From assembly GCA_007130695.1 (NCBI GenBank), contig SLRZ01000180.1:1-33333 (forward strand): a DNA stretch of 33,333 bases, in the 5' to 3' direction. The stretch comes from Nitriliruptoraceae bacterium (GTDB lineage Bacteria > Actinomycetota > Nitriliruptoria > Nitriliruptorales > Nitriliruptoraceae). This document shows positions 8,472-17,733 of this stretch, one piece after another. Under the pieces are notes generated by a model. The model made no database searches. It worked only from the letters and a program-made list of their open reading frames with translations, and had not been told where the DNA came from. The first letter of the stretch is position 1; the number at the start of each line of letters is the position of its first letter. The translations under genes were made by a program, and so were the position numbers.

Positions 8472-9953
8472 TCAATCCCCGCCGGCCAGCCGATCCAGCA
8501 GTTGGGCCGCGTCGTCGACGGAGTCCAGCAGTTCACCCACGTGGGCTCTGGTCCCACGGCCGGGTTCGAGCATCGGCACGCGGCGCAGCGACTCACCGCC
8601 GGTGTCGAAGATCAGCGCGTCCCAGCCCGCGGCCACGACCTGGTCGCGGAAGCGACGCAGGCACTCGCCCCGGAACCAGGCCCGGGTGTCCTCGGGCGCA
8701 TGGTCGATGGCGTGCAGGATCTCGGACTCGGCGACCAGGCGCTCCACCCGCCCCCGCGAGGCCAGGCGCTGGTAGAGGCCCTTGTCCTGACGCACGTCGT
8801 GGTATTGCAGGTCGACCATCTTCAGCCGGTCGCTGTCCCAGCCCAGATCGTGCCGCGCGCGGTAGCTCTCCAGCAGGTCGAGCTTGGTGGCCCAGTCGAC
8901 CTGCCCCGCCAGCGCGCGGGGGTCCGCTTCGGCGGTGGTCAGCACCGCCTCCCAGCGCGAGAGCACGTCGGCGGTGACCGGATCGAGGTCGCGGTCCTTG
9001 CAGTAGCGCTTCGCGGCTTCGAGATAGAGGCCCTGGATCTCCAGCGCCGTCATCCGCCGCCCGTCCTCCAACAGCAGCGGGACCCGGCACGTCAGGTCGT
9101 GGCTGACGGTGTGGAAGGCCTCCACCGGGCGTGCGAGCACCGGCAGGTCGCCGAGTTCGCCGTCCTCGACGAGGTCGAGCACGAGCAACATCGTGCCGAC
9201 CTTGAGGAACGTCGCGACCTCGCACAGGTTCGCGTCGCCGTTGATCACGTGCAGCCGCCGGTAGGCCTCGGGGTCGGCGTGGGGCTCGTCGCGGGTGTTC
9301 ATCAACGGCCGCTTGAGCGTGGTCTCCAGCCCGACCTCGACCTCGAAGAAGTCGGCCCGCTGCGTGAGCTGGAAGTGCACGTCGTCAGCGAGTTCGCTGC
9401 CGATCCGTCCGGCACCGGTGAACACCGGGCGGGTGACGAAGAACGGCAGCAGCTCCCGTGTCAGCCGGCCGAAGGGGATCTCGCGGGGCACCAGGTAGTT
9501 CTCGTGGGTGCCGTAGGCCGCGCCCTTCCCGTCGGTGTTGTTCTTGTGGATGAGCACCCGGCCACCGTCGGGCAGGGTGGCCTCGGCGCGCCGGGCCGCG
9601 TCCTCGAGGATGCGCTCGCCCGCCTTGTCCCAGATCACCAGGTCGCGGGCGTTGGAGCACTCCGGGCTCGAGTACTCCGGGTGCGCGTGGTCGACGTAGA
9701 AGCGCGCCCCGTTGGTCAGCACGGTGTTGGCGAGCCCGAGTTCGTCGTCCGACGGCGGCTCGTGGGCGTCCGGCACCTCGTAGCCGCGCGCGTCACGCAG
9801 CGGATGTTCGTCGGTGTGGTCCCAGCGCACGTCGCCGGCGTGCCGGTAGGCGCCGACCACCATCGAGGACGCCAGCACCGGGTTGACCTCGGTCGGGCCG
9901 GTGACCGTGATGCCGTACTCGGTCTCGACCCCGACGAACTTCGGCGTGGTCAT
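8472..9953 (-). CDS. dop: Pup deamidase/depupylase Dop
   Basis: VGVETEYGITVTGPTEVNPVLASSMVV; NGARFYVDHAHPEYSSPE; NNTDGKGAAYGTHENYL; EVEVGLETTLKRPLMNTRDEPHAD; DTRAWFRGECLRRF. Confidence 0.96.
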   Translation of the reverse strand: MTTPKFVGVETEYGITVTGPTEVNPVLASSMVVGAYRHAGDVRWDHTDEHPLRDARGYEVPDAHEPPSDDELGLANTVLTNGARFYVDHAHPEYSSPECSNARDLVIWDKAGERILEDAARRAEATLPDGGRVLIHKNNTDGKGAAYGTHENYLVPREIPFGRLTRELLPFFVTRPVFTGAGRIGSELADDVHFQLTQRADFFEVEVGLETTLKRPLMNTRDEPHADPEAYRRLHVINGDANLCEVATFLKVGTMLLVLDLVEDGELGDLPVLARPVEAFHTVSHDLTCRVPLLLEDGRRMTALEIQGLYLEAAKRYCKDRDLDPVTADVLSRWEAVLTTAEADPRALAGQVDWATKLDLLESYRARHDLGWDSDRLKMVDLQYHDVRQDKGLYQRLASRGRVERLVAESEILHAIDHAPEDTRAWFRGECLRRFRDQVVAAGWDALIFDTGGESLRRVPMLEPGRGTRAHVGELLDSVDDAAQLLDRLAGGD

Positions 9954-9999
9954 GGGCGGCGTCCTGGCCGGGGGCGGCCGCGCACCGGGGCCGGGGCGC

Positions 10000-11805
10000 T
10001 CACAGGTACTGCCCCGCGCTGACGTTCTCGATCGAGCGGCCCGGGTGTGGGTCGTCGCCGGTGATCAGGGTGCGCACGTAGACGATCCGCTCCCCCTTCT
10101 TCCCGGAGATCCGAGCCCAGTCGTCGGGGTTGGTGGTGTTGGGCAGGTCCTCGTTCTCGCGGAACTCGTCGCGGATCGCGGTCAGCAGGTCGTCGGTGAC
10201 CAGGCCCTTGCCGCCGTCGTCGATGAAGCGCTTGATGGCGAGCTTCTTCGCGCGGGCGACCACGTTCTCGATCATCGCGCCGGAGTTGAAGTCCTTGAAG
10301 TACAAAATCTCCTTCTCGCCGTTGGCGTAGGTGACCTCGAGGAACTCGTTGTCCGACTCGGAGGCGTACATCTTCTCGACCGTGGCATCGACCATCGAGG
10401 CGACCGCCGCGGCCGCGTCGCCGTCGTGGCGCGCCAGTTCGTCAGGGTGCAGGGGCAGCCGCTCGTGCAGGTAGATCTTGAAGATCTCCCGGGCCGCGTC
10501 CGCACCGGGCCGGTCGACCTTGATCTTCACGTCCAGCCGCCCGGGGCGAAGGATCGCCGGGTCGATCATGTCCTCGCGGTTGGACGCACCGATGACCACG
10601 ACGTCCTTGAGGCTCTCGACCCCGTCGATCTCCGCCAGCAGCTGCGGAACGATCGTGGTCTCCACATCGGAGGACACGCCCGAGCCACGGGTGCGGAACA
10701 GCGACTCCATCTCGTCGAAGAACACGATCACCGGGAAGCCCTCGGCCGCCTTCTCCCGGGCCCGCTGGAAGATGACCCGGATCTGGCGCTCGGTCTCGCC
10801 GACGTACTTGTTCAGCAGCTCCGGGCCCTTGACGTTGAGGAAGTAGCTCTTCACCTCGGTCTGGCCGGTCCGCTCCGCGACCCGCTGCGCGAGCGAGTTC
10901 GCCACCGCCTTGGCGATCATGGTCTTGCCACAGCCCGGCGGGCCGTACAGCAGGATCCCCTTGGGTGCGCGCAGCTCGTGCTCCTCGAACAGCTCGGCGT
11001 GGAGGTAGGGCAGTTCGACGGCGTCGCGGATCGCCTCGACCTGGCCGCCGAGACCACCGATCTGCTCGTAGGTCACATCGGGGACCTGCTCGAGGATGAG
11101 CTGTTCGACCTCCGCCTTGGGGATGCGCTCGATCGCGCTGTTGGACCGCGGATCGACCAGCACCGAGTCCCCCGCCTTGAGCGGCAGATCGCGGAGCGGA
11201 TGGGCGAGATGCACGACCCGCTCGTCGTCGGTGTGCCCGAGCACGAGCAGGCGACCGTCCCCGAGCCGTTCGGAGATCGTCATGATCTCCCCACGGTCCT
11301 CGAATTCGCGCGAGGCGACGACGTTCATGGCCTCGTTGAGCAGGATCTCCTGGCCCGCGTGCAGTTCGTCCGCCGCCACCTCGGGCCCGAGCTGGACCTC
11401 GAGCTTGCGCCCCGACGCCATCACGACGGCCGTGTCGGGCTCCTCACCCGGGGCGAGGTAGGTGCCGTAGGTCTGGGGCGGAGCGGAGAGGCGCTCGACC
11501 TCGTCGCGCAGTTCGGTGAGCTGTTCGCGGGCCTGCCGCAGCGTGTCGGTCAGCTTCGTGTTCTGGTTCTGGGCGGCCTGGAGTTGCCCCTTGGCCTCCA
11601 GCAGCCGTTCCTCGAGGACCCGGATCCGTGTCGGGGCGCTCTCGAGGCGGCGTCGGAGCAGATCCATCTCCTCGCGCAGGTACTTCACCTCCGCGGCGAG
11701 CGCGTCGGGGTCCTCCGGGAGCGGGTCGTCGTGGCCGTCACCCCCGGTCGGCCCGGCAGGCGGGCGGGGGTCGTCCTCGCGTGGTGTCTGATGGGGACCT
11801 GCCAC
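10000..11805 (-). CDS. arc: Proteasome-associated AAA+ ATPase ARC/Mpa
   Basis: N-terminal coiled coil; AAA motifs [15 protein letters not shown] and [19 protein letters not shown]-terminal SAGQYL typical of a proteasome-gating tail. Confidence 0.96.
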   Translation of the reverse strand: MAGPHQTPREDDPRPPAGPTGGDGHDDPLPEDPDALAAEVKYLREEMDLLRRRLESAPTRIRVLEERLLEAKGQLQAAQNQNTKLTDTLRQAREQLTELRDEVERLSAPPQTYGTYLAPGEEPDTAVVMASGRKLEVQLGPEVAADELHAGQEILLNEAMNVVASREFEDRGEIMTISERLGDGRLLVLGHTDDERVVHLAHPLRDLPLKAGDSVLVDPRSNSAIERIPKAEVEQLILEQVPDVTYEQIGGLGGQVEAIRDAVELPYLHAELFEEHELRAPKGILLYGPPGCGKTMIAKAVANSLAQRVAERTGQTEVKSYFLNVKGPELLNKYVGETERQIRVIFQRAREKAAEGFPVIVFFDEMESLFRTRGSGVSSDVETTIVPQLLAEIDGVESLKDVVVIGASNREDMIDPAILRPGRLDVKIKVDRPGADAAREIFKIYLHERLPLHPDELARHDGDAAAAVASMVDATVEKMYASESDNEFLEVTYANGEKEILYFKDFNSGAMIENVVARAKKLAIKRFIDDGGKGLVTDDLLTAIRDEFRENEDLPNTTNPDDWARISGKKGERIVYVRTLITGDDPHPGRSIENVSAGQYL

Positions 11806-11956
11806 CGGCTTCTCCTCCGCACCGTGCTCGGCGGGGCCGGACGAGGAGGCGGACGCGACCTCGTCGGCCCGGCACGACCCTCAGTGTACGGAGGGTGGTC
11901 GGGATGCGGTGGAGCTGCGGCGAGGCCGGGACCATTGCGCGCGAGCACCGGACGAC

Positions 11957-11989
11957 CGGCCAGGGGTCATGGCCGATCGGCCAGGGGTC
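11957..11989. promoter_or_regulatory. 21-bp-spaced direct repeat with embedded palindrome upstream of arc
   Basis: CGGCCAGGGGTC at 11957-11968 and 11978-11989; TGGCCGATCGGCCA perfect palindrome at 11970-11983. Confidence 0.4.
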
Positions 11990-12082
11990 GGGAAGCGACA
12001 CGGGGGCCGGGGCGATCCACACTCACGGCAGTACGAACATCGAATCATCTCCTGGAACTCCCGCCGACGCCGGGGACTGCTC

Positions 12083-12247
12083 GTGAGCACGCAACTCGAA
12101 CCGTTGGCCACGCTGCTCGCCGCCGTCGCGGGCGCGATGGTGGCGATCGTGATCATGGACGGCCCATTGTGGCTGCTCGCCCCCGGTGCCCTGGGCGCGC
12201 TGCTGCCGCTGGCGGTCTCGCGGACCCGCAGCCGCGGCCACGAGTAG
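12083..12247 (+). CDS. Small predicted membrane protein (54 aa)
   Basis: GTG start; STQLEPLATLLAAVAGAMVAIVIMDGPLWLLAPGALGALLPLAVSRTRSRGHE, two hydrophobic segments; lies in the arc-trmI gap on the opposite strand. Confidence 0.45.
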   Translation: MSTQLEPLATLLAAVAGAMVAIVIMDGPLWLLAPGALGALLPLAVSRTRSRGHE

Positions 12248-12256
12248 CCCGGGGGC

Positions 12257-13180
12257 TCACTCCCCCGCGGGGGTCTCCTCCGCGGCGGTCTCGCCCCAGA
12301 CGATCCCCGGACCCGTGTCGGCCTTGCGACGGGGCCGTGGTGGCCCACCCTCCTCACGGCTCGGCACGCGACGTGCCGTGGTGAGGAACGCCGTGTGGGC
12401 GACCATCCGATGGGCCGGGCGGACCGCGAGGCCGTCGACGTCCCAGCCGCGGACCATCGTCTCCGTCGTGCGGACCTGTGAGAAGCGGCCGTCCTCCCAC
12501 AGCCGCTCCGTGGTGCGCATCACCTGCGGCACCGTCGGGGTGTAGGTCACCAGCAACCCGCCGGGCGCCAGCGCGTCACCCACGGCCGGCACGACCAGCC
12601 AGGGCTCGAGGAGGTCGAGCACCACCCGGTGCGCGCGACGCCCGGCGAGCCCCTCGACCACGTCGCCTTCGTGCAGTTCCCAGTTGTCCGGCGGCCCGCC
12701 GTGGAACCGCTCGACGTTGCGTCTGGCCACCCGGGCGTGGTCGTCGCGGTGTTCGAAGGAGACCACCCGCCCCGAGGGCCCGACCGCGGCCAGCAGCGCC
12801 AGCGTCAGCGCCCCGGAGCCGGCACCGGCCTCCACGACCGTGCACCCGGGGCGCACGTCACCCGCGGCGACGATCATCGCCTGGTCCTTGGGATAGACGA
12901 CCTGCGCCCCGCGTTTCATCTTCAGCACGAAGTCCTCACGCGTCGGGCGCAGGACCGTGACCTCCATGTTGCGGTTGGTGCGCACCGTGGTGCCCTCGTC
13001 GCAACCGATGAACGCCTCGTGGGGGACCAGCCCCGCATGGCTGTGCCACTCCCCACCCGACGTGAGCGTCAGCAGGTAGCGACGCCCCTTGCGGTCGGTG
13101 AGCACGACCAGCTCGCCCTCTGCGAGCGGGGCGTCGGTCCCCGGCAGGACCGGCACGCCGTCGTCGGCGGCCCCGCTCAC
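12257..13180 (-). CDS. trmI: tRNA (adenine-N1)-methyltransferase TrmI (m1A58)
   Basis: KRGAQVVYPKDQAMIVAAGDVRPGCTVVEAGAGSGALTLALLAAVGPSGRVVSFEHRDDHARVARRNVERF; GTG start at 13180 overlaps the upstream stop (GTGA). Confidence 0.92.
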   Translation of the reverse strand: MSGAADDGVPVLPGTDAPLAEGELVVLTDRKGRRYLLTLTSGGEWHSHAGLVPHEAFIGCDEGTTVRTNRNMEVTVLRPTREDFVLKMKRGAQVVYPKDQAMIVAAGDVRPGCTVVEAGAGSGALTLALLAAVGPSGRVVSFEHRDDHARVARRNVERFHGGPPDNWELHEGDVVEGLAGRRAHRVVLDLLEPWLVVPAVGDALAPGGLLVTYTPTVPQVMRTTERLWEDGRFSQVRTTETMVRGWDVDGLAVRPAHRMVAHTAFLTTARRVPSREEGGPPRPRRKADTGPGIVWGETAAEETPAGE

Positions 13181-14340
13181 GCCTCCGCCTTCTGGCCCGC
13201 CAGGGGCAGTGTGGCGAGGATGCGCTCGCGCTGTCGGCAGAACGCGCAGATCTCGGTCACGGTGGGCATACCGCACTCCTGGCAGGCCACCAACCGGGGG
13301 CCGTCGTCGGTGGTCTCGGCGAAGTGCTCGGCGTGCCGGTCGAGGAAGCCGAACAGGAACTGGGCCTTGGCGCCCGGCGACCCGCGCTCGAGCACGTTCA
13401 GTGCCTCCTTGAGTTCGTGCCCGGTGTTGCCGTCGACCAGCGGGCACTCCTCCACCACGTAGTCGATCCCGGTCACGACGCAGTAGGCGGCCATCTCCCG
13501 CTCCGAGAGCCGGTACAGCGGCTTGCACTTGCGCACCTGGTTGGCGCCGGTCTCGGGCAGCACCGGCCGCTGGCGGGCCAGGAAGTCGTCGTTCCAGCGC
13601 AGGACGTTGCCGAGCAGGGTGGCCGCCTCGTCGTCGAGGTTGTGTCCGGTCACCATCACGTCGTAGCCCTCGTCGACCGCGACCCGGTTGAACACGTAGC
13701 GTTTGGACAGCCCGCACACCCCGCAGGTGGACCGCGACGAGGCCTGGGAACCGGACGGGGTCGTGTACCCGTACTCCTCCGCCAGATCGACCTCGATCAG
13801 TCGGCCACCGCGAGGTGCAGCCCGCTCGGCCGCGAACTCACGGCAGATCTCCCCGGAGCGTTGGGAGTACCCGCCGATACCCAGTCCGACGTACAGCCCG
13901 TCGGCCCGGTAGCCCATCGACAGCAGGGCGTCCCACAGCGCCAGCGAGTCCTTCCCGCCGGAGACCGCCACCAGGATGCGGTCGGCGTAGGAGAACATCC
14001 GCCCCTCGCTGCCCGCGACGGGACGGTCGATGGCCTTGCGGATCTGCCCCTGGACGTGGTCGGCGAAGTGGGACGGGCACCAGGCCGACCGGTGTCGGGG
14101 CTCCTCGATCGCGGCGGGAGCGCGGCACACGACACAGGTGGGGCCGGCGCCCCCGGAGATCACCGGCCGCACCTCGACCTCGGCGTCGTCGCCGAGCTGG
14201 TGGGACGCGGTGACCAGCTCCCCCTCGTGGATCACCAGCACGGTGTTGGGGTCGAGGTCGAGCTGTGCGAGCACCTGGGCGACCGTCAGTGGCCCGTCGA
14301 GCTGTTCGACACGTTCGGGGTTGCGCAGTCGGACACGCAT
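13177..14340 (-). CDS. ttuA: TtuA-family tRNA 2-thiolation protein with N-terminal ThiS/MoaD/TtuB-like sulfur-carrier domain
   Basis: Residues 1-64 MRVRLRNPERVEQLDGPLTVAQVLAQLDLDPNTVLVIHEGELVTASHQLGDDAEVEVRPVISGG; then CVVC...CPSH zinc motif, PP-loop VSGGKDSLALWDAL, STCGVCGLSKRY and VEECP cysteines, TGHNLDDEAATLLGNVL, C-terminal CQEC..CAFC zinc motif. Confidence 0.9.
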   Translation of the reverse strand: MRVRLRNPERVEQLDGPLTVAQVLAQLDLDPNTVLVIHEGELVTASHQLGDDAEVEVRPVISGGAGPTCVVCRAPAAIEEPRHRSAWCPSHFADHVQGQIRKAIDRPVAGSEGRMFSYADRILVAVSGGKDSLALWDALLSMGYRADGLYVGLGIGGYSQRSGEICREFAAERAAPRGGRLIEVDLAEEYGYTTPSGSQASSRSTCGVCGLSKRYVFNRVAVDEGYDVMVTGHNLDDEAATLLGNVLRWNDDFLARQRPVLPETGANQVRKCKPLYRLSEREMAAYCVVTGIDYVVEECPLVDGNTGHELKEALNVLERGSPGAKAQFLFGFLDRHAEHFAETTDDGPRLVACQECGMPTVTEICAFCRQRERILATLPLAGQKAEA

Positions 14341-14436
14341 GAGGGGACCTCCGTCGGGTGGCGGGCACCGCCGGAACGCCGGCCGGGCGCCTTCGAGATG
14401 CGTCGGCTCGACGGTGGGCCGACATCGGTCCCGAGA

Positions 14437-16371
14437 CTACCCAACCGGTCCTTCCGCGCTCATGTCCCGGCTCCGCGCGGCCTCGTGGCCGGGGGGCGAG
14501 CGCAGCGCATCCGGGAGCACCAGGGTGACCTCGGTCCCCCGGTCGGGGACGGAGACGGGTTCGATGGTCGCACCCAGCGTCTCGGCCAGCGCGGCCACCA
14601 GGGCGAGCCCCACCCCCAGGCCGCGGGTCTCGCGGCGCAGGACGTCACCTCCACGGTGGAAGGCCTCGAAGGCCAGCGAGAGGTCGCCGGGTTCCATACC
14701 GGGCCCGCGGTCGACCACCGTCAGGCGGACGTCGCGACCGATCGTGTCCACCCGCAGCTCGACCGGTTCGTGTGCGGGAGAGAACTTGGCCGCGTTGACC
14801 AGCAGGTGCCGCAGAATCTGTTCCACGCTCGCCACGTCGAGTTCGACGACGGGCTCTCCGGGGATCTGCACCGCCACGTCGCGACCATCGAGCTGTCCGT
14901 GCAACCCGGTGACGAGCCGTGTCACCAACGGGACCAGCGGCACCGGTTCCGGTGAGGGGGCCGCGGAGCGCCCCATGCGCTGGGCGGTCAGCTGCAACAG
15001 GTCCTCGACCACGCGACGAAGGTCGTCGGCGTTGGTCTCGAGCCGTGCCACCAGGGTGCGCCGCCGGGTGTCGTCGAGCTCATCCCAACGCTGCACCAGC
15101 AGGGAGCTCACGCCGCAGACCGACGTCAACGGGGTGCGCATCTCGTGCGACACGGTCGACAGGACATCGTCGCGGATGCGCTCGACCTCCGCGACCCGAC
15201 GCGCCGCCTCGACCTCGCGGATCGTCAGCAGCTCCCGCGCCTTGAGCCGGGCACGGTCGAGGGCCACGTCGAGGTGCACGGCGAGCACGCCGACGGCGTC
15301 GAGGTCACGGGCGCCGAACAGCAGGGCGTAGGGGTCGACCCGGACGACGAAGCACCCGCGCACGGTCGGGGCGACCAGCACGTGCCCGGAGCCGTCGGTC
15401 GCCGCGCGGACCTGCACCTGCCCCGCACTCTCACCGGCGTCCGGGGTCCAGACCGGAGACGCGCCGTCGGGCACGGCGACCACGACCTCGTCGCCGGCGA
15501 ACAGCCACGCCGCGGTGCCGCCCGCGAGCCGGGTGACGTGGGGCAGCAGTTCGCCGGCCAGCCGCTCGGGCTCGTCGATCTCGAACATGCGCCGCTCGGC
15601 GAGGGCCAACTGGTCGCGGTCCCGCCGCGCCCAGTGCCACCGCAGGGCCGCGGGCGGGACGAACCCCAGCAGCAGGAGGCCCACCGTGACCACGGCGAAG
15701 AGAAGGATCCCGGTGAGCGACTCGGCCTGCTGGTCCAGCGCACCCGCCAGGCCAGCGACGGGCAGCAGTGCTCCGAGCCCGGCGACGGCCGCCGCCATGA
15801 GCTGCGACCGTCGGCGGGCCACCGCGGCGGTCGCCCCCCGACCACCGCGCCACAGCCGTATCGCCGCCGTGCCGTGTCCGGCGACCCACAGCGCCAGGAA
15901 GACGGCGAGCCACGCCGAGGCCACCAGCCCGCTGAGGACCTCCAGCACGTACAACAGGGCGCCGGCGACCAGGACAGGCGTGGCCCACAGGGCCAGGCGC
16001 CAGATCCCGCGGGCCACCGGGTCGAACACGTCCGCGAAGCGGGTCACCAGCAGCGGGATCACCGCGAAGGCCGTCGCGGTGAGCAGGAGTACGGGCAGGC
16101 CGACGGCGGCGGGCAGGCCGGGCAGCTGCTCGACGCCGTGCAGGACGGCGGCCAGGGAGTAGACACCCAGCAACTGGGCCAGCTCCGTCGCTCCCGGCTG
16201 GCCGTCACGAACGTGGCGCCGAACGGCGACCGCGAGCAACGTGACGAAACCCGCGGCGGCGACCGCCGTCAGGATGAGATCGATCGCGTCGAGCACGGCG
16301 CCGCCCCTCCCCTGGGCGCCACGCGACGCGGGCACCCCGTCCGGCACCAACGATACGGTGAACCCCCTCAC
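14437..16371 (-). CDS. Multi-TM sensor histidine kinase
   Basis: HisKA VLSTVSHEMRTPLTSVCGVSSLL; HATPase LRHLLVNAAKFSP, DRGPGMEPGD, GLGVGLALVAALAETLG; N-terminal TM helices. Confidence 0.92.
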   Translation of the reverse strand: MRGFTVSLVPDGVPASRGAQGRGGAVLDAIDLILTAVAAAGFVTLLAVAVRRHVRDGQPGATELAQLLGVYSLAAVLHGVEQLPGLPAAVGLPVLLLTATAFAVIPLLVTRFADVFDPVARGIWRLALWATPVLVAGALLYVLEVLSGLVASAWLAVFLALWVAGHGTAAIRLWRGGRGATAAVARRRSQLMAAAVAGLGALLPVAGLAGALDQQAESLTGILLFAVVTVGLLLLGFVPPAALRWHWARRDRDQLALAERRMFEIDEPERLAGELLPHVTRLAGGTAAWLFAGDEVVVAVPDGASPVWTPDAGESAGQVQVRAATDGSGHVLVAPTVRGCFVVRVDPYALLFGARDLDAVGVLAVHLDVALDRARLKARELLTIREVEAARRVAEVERIRDDVLSTVSHEMRTPLTSVCGVSSLLVQRWDELDDTRRRTLVARLETNADDLRRVVEDLLQLTAQRMGRSAAPSPEPVPLVPLVTRLVTGLHGQLDGRDVAVQIPGEPVVELDVASVEQILRHLLVNAAKFSPAHEPVELRVDTIGRDVRLTVVDRGPGMEPGDLSLAFEAFHRGGDVLRRETRGLGVGLALVAALAETLGATIEPVSVPDRGTEVTLVLPDALRSPPGHEAARSRDMSAEGPVG

Positions 16372-16513
16372 AATGCACTAGTCCGATCGGCCTCGCCGCG
16401 GGCGACGAAGGTCCCGCCGGCGCCCGGCACGCCCACCGGACCTCGCCTGGCAAAGAGGCGGCGCCCGCCCCTCGCTCGCGCGAGTGGACGGGCGCCGAGG
16501 GTGACGCGGCCGT

Positions 16514-16867
16514 TCAGGCGAACTGCTCGGTGGTCTCGGCGAACATGCCCATGAGGTCACCGAGGTCCTCCACGCTGCCGCCGTAGCAGTGTTCCCGCTG
16601 GTAGTCGTCGGCGACCATCTGGACCCGCGTGGTCAACCGGAGGAAGTCCGCCTCGTTCTCCACGGCCTCCAGCTCGTCGATCTCGCCCTGCACGACCCAC
16701 ATGCCGCCGTTCCGGGTGGCGGAGATGAAGGGCTGGTGCGAGGTGATCCGATGGTTCTTCTCCAGGTCGTCGAAGTAGGCGGCCGACTCGGCGAACACCT
16801 CGAGCGCCTTCCGCTCGCGGCCTCGGGCCGTCGCACCCCAGTGAAAGACGATCGCTCCCTTTGCCAT
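16514..16867 (-). CDS. Conserved hypothetical protein (117 aa)
   Basis: Discrete ATG-started frame MAKGAIVFHWGATARGRERKALEVFAESAAYFDDLEKNHRITSHQPFISATRNGGMWVVQGEIDELEAV.., next to msrA on the same strand. Confidence 0.75.
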   Translation of the reverse strand: MAKGAIVFHWGATARGRERKALEVFAESAAYFDDLEKNHRITSHQPFISATRNGGMWVVQGEIDELEAVENEADFLRLTTRVQMVADDYQREHCYGGSVEDLGDLMGMFAETTEQFA

Positions 16868-17034
16868 GTGCGCTCCCTTTCGACGCTGGCCGTGTCCCGG
16901 CGCAGCACCTACGACGCTACGCCTGCCCGATGGCCGGGCCCATGGCCCCATCGGGCGGCCCCGCAGCGAAATGGCCCGTGCAATCGCGCCACCGGCCACC
17001 CGGACGCGCCCAACGCGCCAACGAGAGCACTGAC

Positions 17035-17691
17035 TTACGCGTAGGCCACCTGGCAGAAGCCGTGGTTGCAGTAGCCCCCGGGGTGTTTTGCGAGGTACTG
17101 CTGGTGGTAGTCCTCGGCGTAGCCCCAGGAGCGTGGCAGGCCGTCGACGAGTTCCTCGGGGTCGAGGACCTCGGTGACGACGGCCCCGTAACCGGCCTCG
17201 GCGAGCTGCTGCTGGTAGCGCTCCCGCGAGGCGACGGCGACGCGGTACTGCTCGTCGGTCGTGGGCAGGATCAGGGAGCGGTACTGGGTGCCGATGTCGT
17301 TGCCCTGCCCCATCGGCTGGGTCGGGTCGTGGTTCTCCCAGAAGGTGGCGAGCAGCGACTCGAGGTCCGCGGCCTGTGGGTCGTAGACCACCAGCGCGAC
17401 CTCGGCGTGACCGGTGCGGCCCGAACACGCCTCCTCGTAGGTGGGGTTGGGCGTGTAGCCCGCCGCGTAGCCGACCGCGGTGGTCCACACCCCCGGCAGG
17501 TCCCAGAAGAGCCGCTCGGCGCCCCAGAAGCAGCCCATGCCGAGCACGAGGACCTCGTGCCCCTCCGGCCACGGCGGCGAGAGCGGACGCGAGGTGACGT
17601 GGTGACGCTCCGGAGGGACGATCGCCTCCGCACGGCCGGGCAGCGCCTCCTCGGGTGAGACCATCTCGACCGGTCGTCGCGAGAACAGCAT
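17035..17691 (-). CDS. msrA: Peptide-methionine (S)-S-oxide reductase MsrA
   Basis: [56 protein letters not shown]. Confidence 0.96.
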   Translation of the reverse strand: MLFSRRPVEMVSPEEALPGRAEAIVPPERHHVTSRPLSPPWPEGHEVLVLGMGCFWGAERLFWDLPGVWTTAVGYAAGYTPNPTYEEACSGRTGHAEVALVVYDPQAADLESLLATFWENHDPTQPMGQGNDIGTQYRSLILPTTDEQYRVAVASRERYQQQLAEAGYGAVVTEVLDPEELVDGLPRSWGYAEDYHQQYLAKHPGGYCNHGFCQVAYA

Positions 17692-17733
17692 CGGTGGGGC
17701 CTTTCGGGGGCGTGGGTGTCGAGGGTAGGAGGA

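Noticed and set aside
8226-10022. 598-aa plus-strand ORF antisense to pup/dop
   Set aside because: Exactly opposite well-recognised Pup and Dop genes; composition reflects antisense codon bias.
9883-12384. 833-aa plus-strand ORF antisense to arc
   Set aside because: Shadow of the strongly recognised ARC ATPase; no domain motifs.
12257-13717. 486-aa version of the TrmI ORF
   Set aside because: The N-terminal extension overlaps the TtuA-fusion gene and has no homology; the GTG at 13180 with GTGA coupling is the better start.
13324-14955. 543-aa plus-strand ORF antisense to the TtuA fusion and histidine kinase
   Set aside because: Spans two recognised minus-strand genes and an intergenic gap; no motifs.
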